Source: an uncultured Colwellia sp. (GTDB lineage: Bacteria > Pseudomonadota > Gammaproteobacteria > Enterobacterales > Alteromonadaceae). From it: a stretch of DNA of 16,978 nucleotides. Location of the stretch: positions 1-16,978 of the forward strand of contig CAJWBY010000099.1 in the NCBI GenBank assembly GCA_913020705.1. The letters run 5' to 3'. Both the position numbers and the translations under genes were made by a program. The notes beneath the pieces were generated by a model that was not told the DNA's origin, ran no database searches, and saw only the letters and a list, made by a program, of their open reading frames with translations. Below, piece after piece: positions 14,970 to 16,978 of the stretch (position 1 is its first letter; each line of letters begins with the position of its first letter).

Positions 14970-16034
14970 TTATTTTACTACAGCTGTAAGTTTGCCTGCA
15001 TCGTATAAATCAAACATAGTGTCTAATGAAATAGGTTTGATTTTATCTGCATTACCAGAAGTGCCGAATGCATCATAACGGTTAATACAAATTTCAGTCA
15101 TTGCTTTGGTTGTTTCAGCTAAAAATTTACGTGGGTCAAATTCGCTTGGATTTTGTGCTAAGAAACGACGAGTTGCACCTGTTGACGCTAAACGTAAATC
15201 GGTATCGATGTTGATTTTACGAACACCATGTTTAATACCTTCACAAATTTGTTCTACTGGAACACCATAAGTTTCCGGTATTTTACCACCAAATTCATTA
15301 ATAATAGCTAACCAATCTTGTGGAACTGATGATGAACCATGCATAACTAAATGTGTATTTGGGATACGAGAGTGAATTGCTTTAATACGGTCAATCGCTA
15401 AGATATCGCCTGTTGGTGGACGTGTAAATTTATATGCACCATGCGAAGTACCACAAGCAATAGCTAAAGCATCAACTTGGGTTTTCTGAACAAAGTCAGC
15501 GGCTTCTTCAGGGTCAGTTAACATTTGTTCTAACGTTAATTTACCTGCTGCGCCAACACCGTCTTCTTCAGCGGCTTCGCCAGTTTCTAGCGAACCTAGA
15601 CAACCTAATTCGCCTTCAACTGAAACGCCACAAGCATGTGCCATTTCAACTGTTCTGCGCGTAACATCAACATTATATTCGTAACTTGAAGGTGTTTTAC
15701 CGTCAGACATTAAAGATCCATCCATCATTACTGACGAGAACCCCATTTGAATAGAACGTTGACATACACTTGGAGAAGTACCGTGATCTTGATGCATAAC
15801 AACAGGGATATGAGGGAACTCTTCAATTGCAGCTAGAATTAAGTGACGTAAAAATGGTGCACCAGCATACTTACGAGCACCTGCAGAGCCTTGAAGAATA
15901 ACCGGACTATTGGTTTTGTCTGCAGCGATCATGATTGCTCTAACTTGTTCTAAGTTGTTAACGTTAAAAGCCGGAATACCGTATCCGTATTCTGCTGCGT
16001 GATCTAACATTTGGCGCATAGAAATTAAAGCCAT
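14970..16034 (-). CDS. fbaA: Fructose-bisphosphate aldolase, class II (CbbA-like subtype)
   Basis: 354 residues. The protein begins [27 protein letters not shown], the N-terminus of the class IIB (Calvin-cycle subtype, Pseudomonas Fba/CbbA-like) aldolases, not of the E. coli class IIA FbaA. The active site is complete: catalytic D83 and zinc ligand H84 in MHQDHGTSP, further zinc ligands H198 (GTSHGAY) and H232 (VMHGSSS), and phosphate-binding NIDTD at 275-279. It cleaves fructose-1,6-bisphosphate to glyceraldehyde-3-phosphate and dihydroxyacetone phosphate, and runs in reverse for gluconeogenesis. AGGAGT (16041-16046, minus strand) six bases before the ATG is a strong ribosome binding site. 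pgk lies upstream on the same strand, but behind its own terminator and a 410-base gap, so fbaA should be transcribed separately. The name fba would serve equally well. Confidence 0.95.
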   Translation of the reverse strand: MALISMRQMLDHAAEYGYGIPAFNVNNLEQVRAIMIAADKTNSPVILQGSAGARKYAGAPFLRHLILAAIEEFPHIPVVMHQDHGTSPSVCQRSIQMGFSSVMMDGSLMSDGKTPSSYEYNVDVTRRTVEMAHACGVSVEGELGCLGSLETGEAAEEDGVGAAGKLTLEQMLTDPEEAADFVQKTQVDALAIACGTSHGAYKFTRPPTGDILAIDRIKAIHSRIPNTHLVMHGSSSVPQDWLAIINEFGGKIPETYGVPVEQICEGIKHGVRKINIDTDLRLASTGATRRFLAQNPSEFDPRKFLAETTKAMTEICINRYDAFGTSGNADKIKPISLDTMFDLYDAGKLTAVVK

Positions 16035-16046
16035 TGAATTACTCCT

Positions 16047-16368
16047 AAGTATTTAAATTAAGTCATAAAGTGTGTTTTAAGCTTCAAAATTAAAGTTTCA
16101 TCATGAAATTTAAGCTTTCGTAACGTAAGTATATCAGATAAGAAATTGTCATGGCAAAAGAAAAAAGATGTGGTTATTGGGTTTTTATATCTTTTTATTA
16201 TAGTTAATTTAAATAATGTTCGATAATTACAATCAATATTCATGTTTAGCACGCAAAATGAAAGGAATTGATAGTTTTATTTTGTAAGTTTACGACGAAA
16301 GAGTGAAACTGATGTGAAAGTAAATATTATTGTTTGCATAAAAATTTAAAAAAATAGCGACATTTCAT
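16047..16368 (-). other. fbaA upstream region
   Basis: AT-rich, no gene seen. The minus strand reads TATAAT at 16202-16197, a perfect -10 hexamer with only weak -35 candidates; it would give a leader of about 155 bases. That leader contains TTTCAT-C-ATGAAA (16096-16108), a perfect palindrome, set between two direct copies of TTTAAGCTT (16076-16084 and 16109-16117). These could be a regulator site, but no family is recognisable. Confidence 0.4.
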
Positions 16369-16404
16369 AAAAAAGCCCCTATTACATGAGTAAATAGAGG
16401 CTTT
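16369..16404 (-). terminator. Rho-independent terminator after pgk
   Basis: On the minus strand AAAGCCTCTATT (16404-16393) pairs with AATAGGGGCTTT (16383-16372), eleven Watson-Crick pairs and one G-U wobble, 9-base loop, followed by six Ts ending at 16369. It lies 40 bases beyond the pgk stop and separates pgk from fbaA. Confidence 0.87.
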
Positions 16405-16444
16405 GTTTAGAGCATTCTTTAGAACATAGTCTTCAGATAATAAT

Positions 16445-16978
16445 TTACCCTTTAGCGCGTTCTTCCAAAATGGCAACAGCAGGAAGTATTTTACCTTCTA
16501 AGAACTCTAAGAAAGCGCCACCACCCGTTGAAATATAAGACACTTTATCAGCGATGTTGTATTTATCAACGGCAGCTAGAGTGTCTCCACCGCCAGCAAT
16601 TGAAAAAGCTGAACTTTCTGCAATTGCTTTAGCGATTGCTTCTGTACCTGAACCAAATTGGTCAAATTCAAAAACACCTACAGGTCCGTTCCAAACAATA
16701 GTGCCTGCATTTTTGATGATTTCTGCCAATGCTTTAGCTGAATCTGGACCTATATCAAAAATCATATCTTCATCAGATACATCGTTTACTGATTTTAATG
16801 TTGCCACGGCTGTCTCTGAAAATTCTGTGCCGGTTAACACATCTGTAGGTACTGGAATATCACCATCATTTGATTTTGCTTGGGCAGTTAAACGATTAGC
16901 TTCATCAAGTAAGTCTTTTTCATATAATGATTTGCCAACATTATGACCATTTGCAGCAATAAATGTATTCGCAATACC
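16445..16978 (-). CDS. pgk: Phosphoglycerate kinase, C-terminal part (truncated by window edge)
   Basis: The last 177 residues are present; the frame is open to the window edge, so the N-terminal domain lies outside. The fragment begins [20 protein letters not shown] and aligns closely with E. coli Pgk. Nucleotide-domain signatures are present: [10 protein letters not shown] (ATP site), then [13 protein letters not shown] and [16 protein letters not shown], ending in ILEERAKG. The enzyme makes ATP and 3-phosphoglycerate from 1,3-bisphosphoglycerate in the cytoplasm. A start inside the window (such as GTG at 16840) is not real, because the homology continues upstream of it without a break. fbaA follows on the same strand after a terminator, the usual glycolytic pgk-fbaA neighbourhood. 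Confidence 0.96.
   Translation of the reverse strand, partial: GIANTFIAANGHNVGKSLYEKDLLDEANRLTAQAKSNDGDIPVPTDVLTGTEFSETAVATLKSVNDVSDEDMIFDIGPDSAKALAEIIKNAGTIVWNGPVGVFEFDQFGSGTEAIAKAIAESSAFSIAGGGDTLAAVDKYNIADKVSYISTGGGAFLEFLEGKILPAVAILEERAKG

Overview
The window is an AT-rich stretch of gammaproteobacterial chromosome. Protein similarity recalled from E. coli and Pseudomonas families, together with gene order, points to a marine member of the Alteromonadales, most likely Colwelliaceae (Colwellia or Thalassotalea type). The genus is an inference: there is no rRNA gene in the window to fix it. Nearly all of it is core genome. I see no phage, insertion sequence, CRISPR array, tRNA or defence system.

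Layout, left to right. (1) 1-3497, plus strand: the last codons of probable hisS, then yfgM, bamB and der. This is the classical hisS-yfgM-bamB-der order, joining a SecYEG/PpiD-associated chaperone and the outer-membrane assembly lipoprotein BamB to a ribosome-assembly GTPase. A stem-loop separates bamB from der, and a good terminator follows der. (2) 3604-4287, plus: a YcgR-like PilZ (c-di-GMP receptor) gene. It converges on xseA (4284-5627, minus) so tightly that their stop codons overlap. (3) 5628-9148: xseA and guaB diverge from a shared promoter region. guaB and guaA, the two steps from IMP to GMP, run plus. They are separated by 223 bases holding a 15-bp perfect stem-loop, and guaA ends in a strong terminator. 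(4) 9149-12813, plus: a long AT-rich leader with a 36-bp near-perfect palindrome laid over a sigma70-type promoter, then a 1023-residue Oar-like TonB-dependent receptor of unknown substrate and its terminator. (5) 12814-13067: a spacer with a five-copy 9-bp tandem repeat and remains of an interspersed element. (6) 13068-16978, all minus: read in the direction of transcription, the C-terminal part of pgk, a terminator, fbaA, a second copy of the interspersed element, a UUCG-loop terminator, mscS, and a DUF481/YdiY-like outer-membrane protein gene that overlaps the end of mscS. The pgk-fbaA-mscS order is the same as in enterobacteria, but the aldolase is the Pseudomonas/CbbA-like class IIB form.

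Most of the biology is conserved. The points that repay a second look are regulatory or structural: the palindromes before the TonB receptor, the guaB-guaA stem-loop, the palindrome over the guaB promoter, the pair of related repeat elements placed directly behind terminators, the calcium-loop-like motif in the receptor barrel, and the mscS/DUF481 overlap. I did not find a convincing new multi-gene system.
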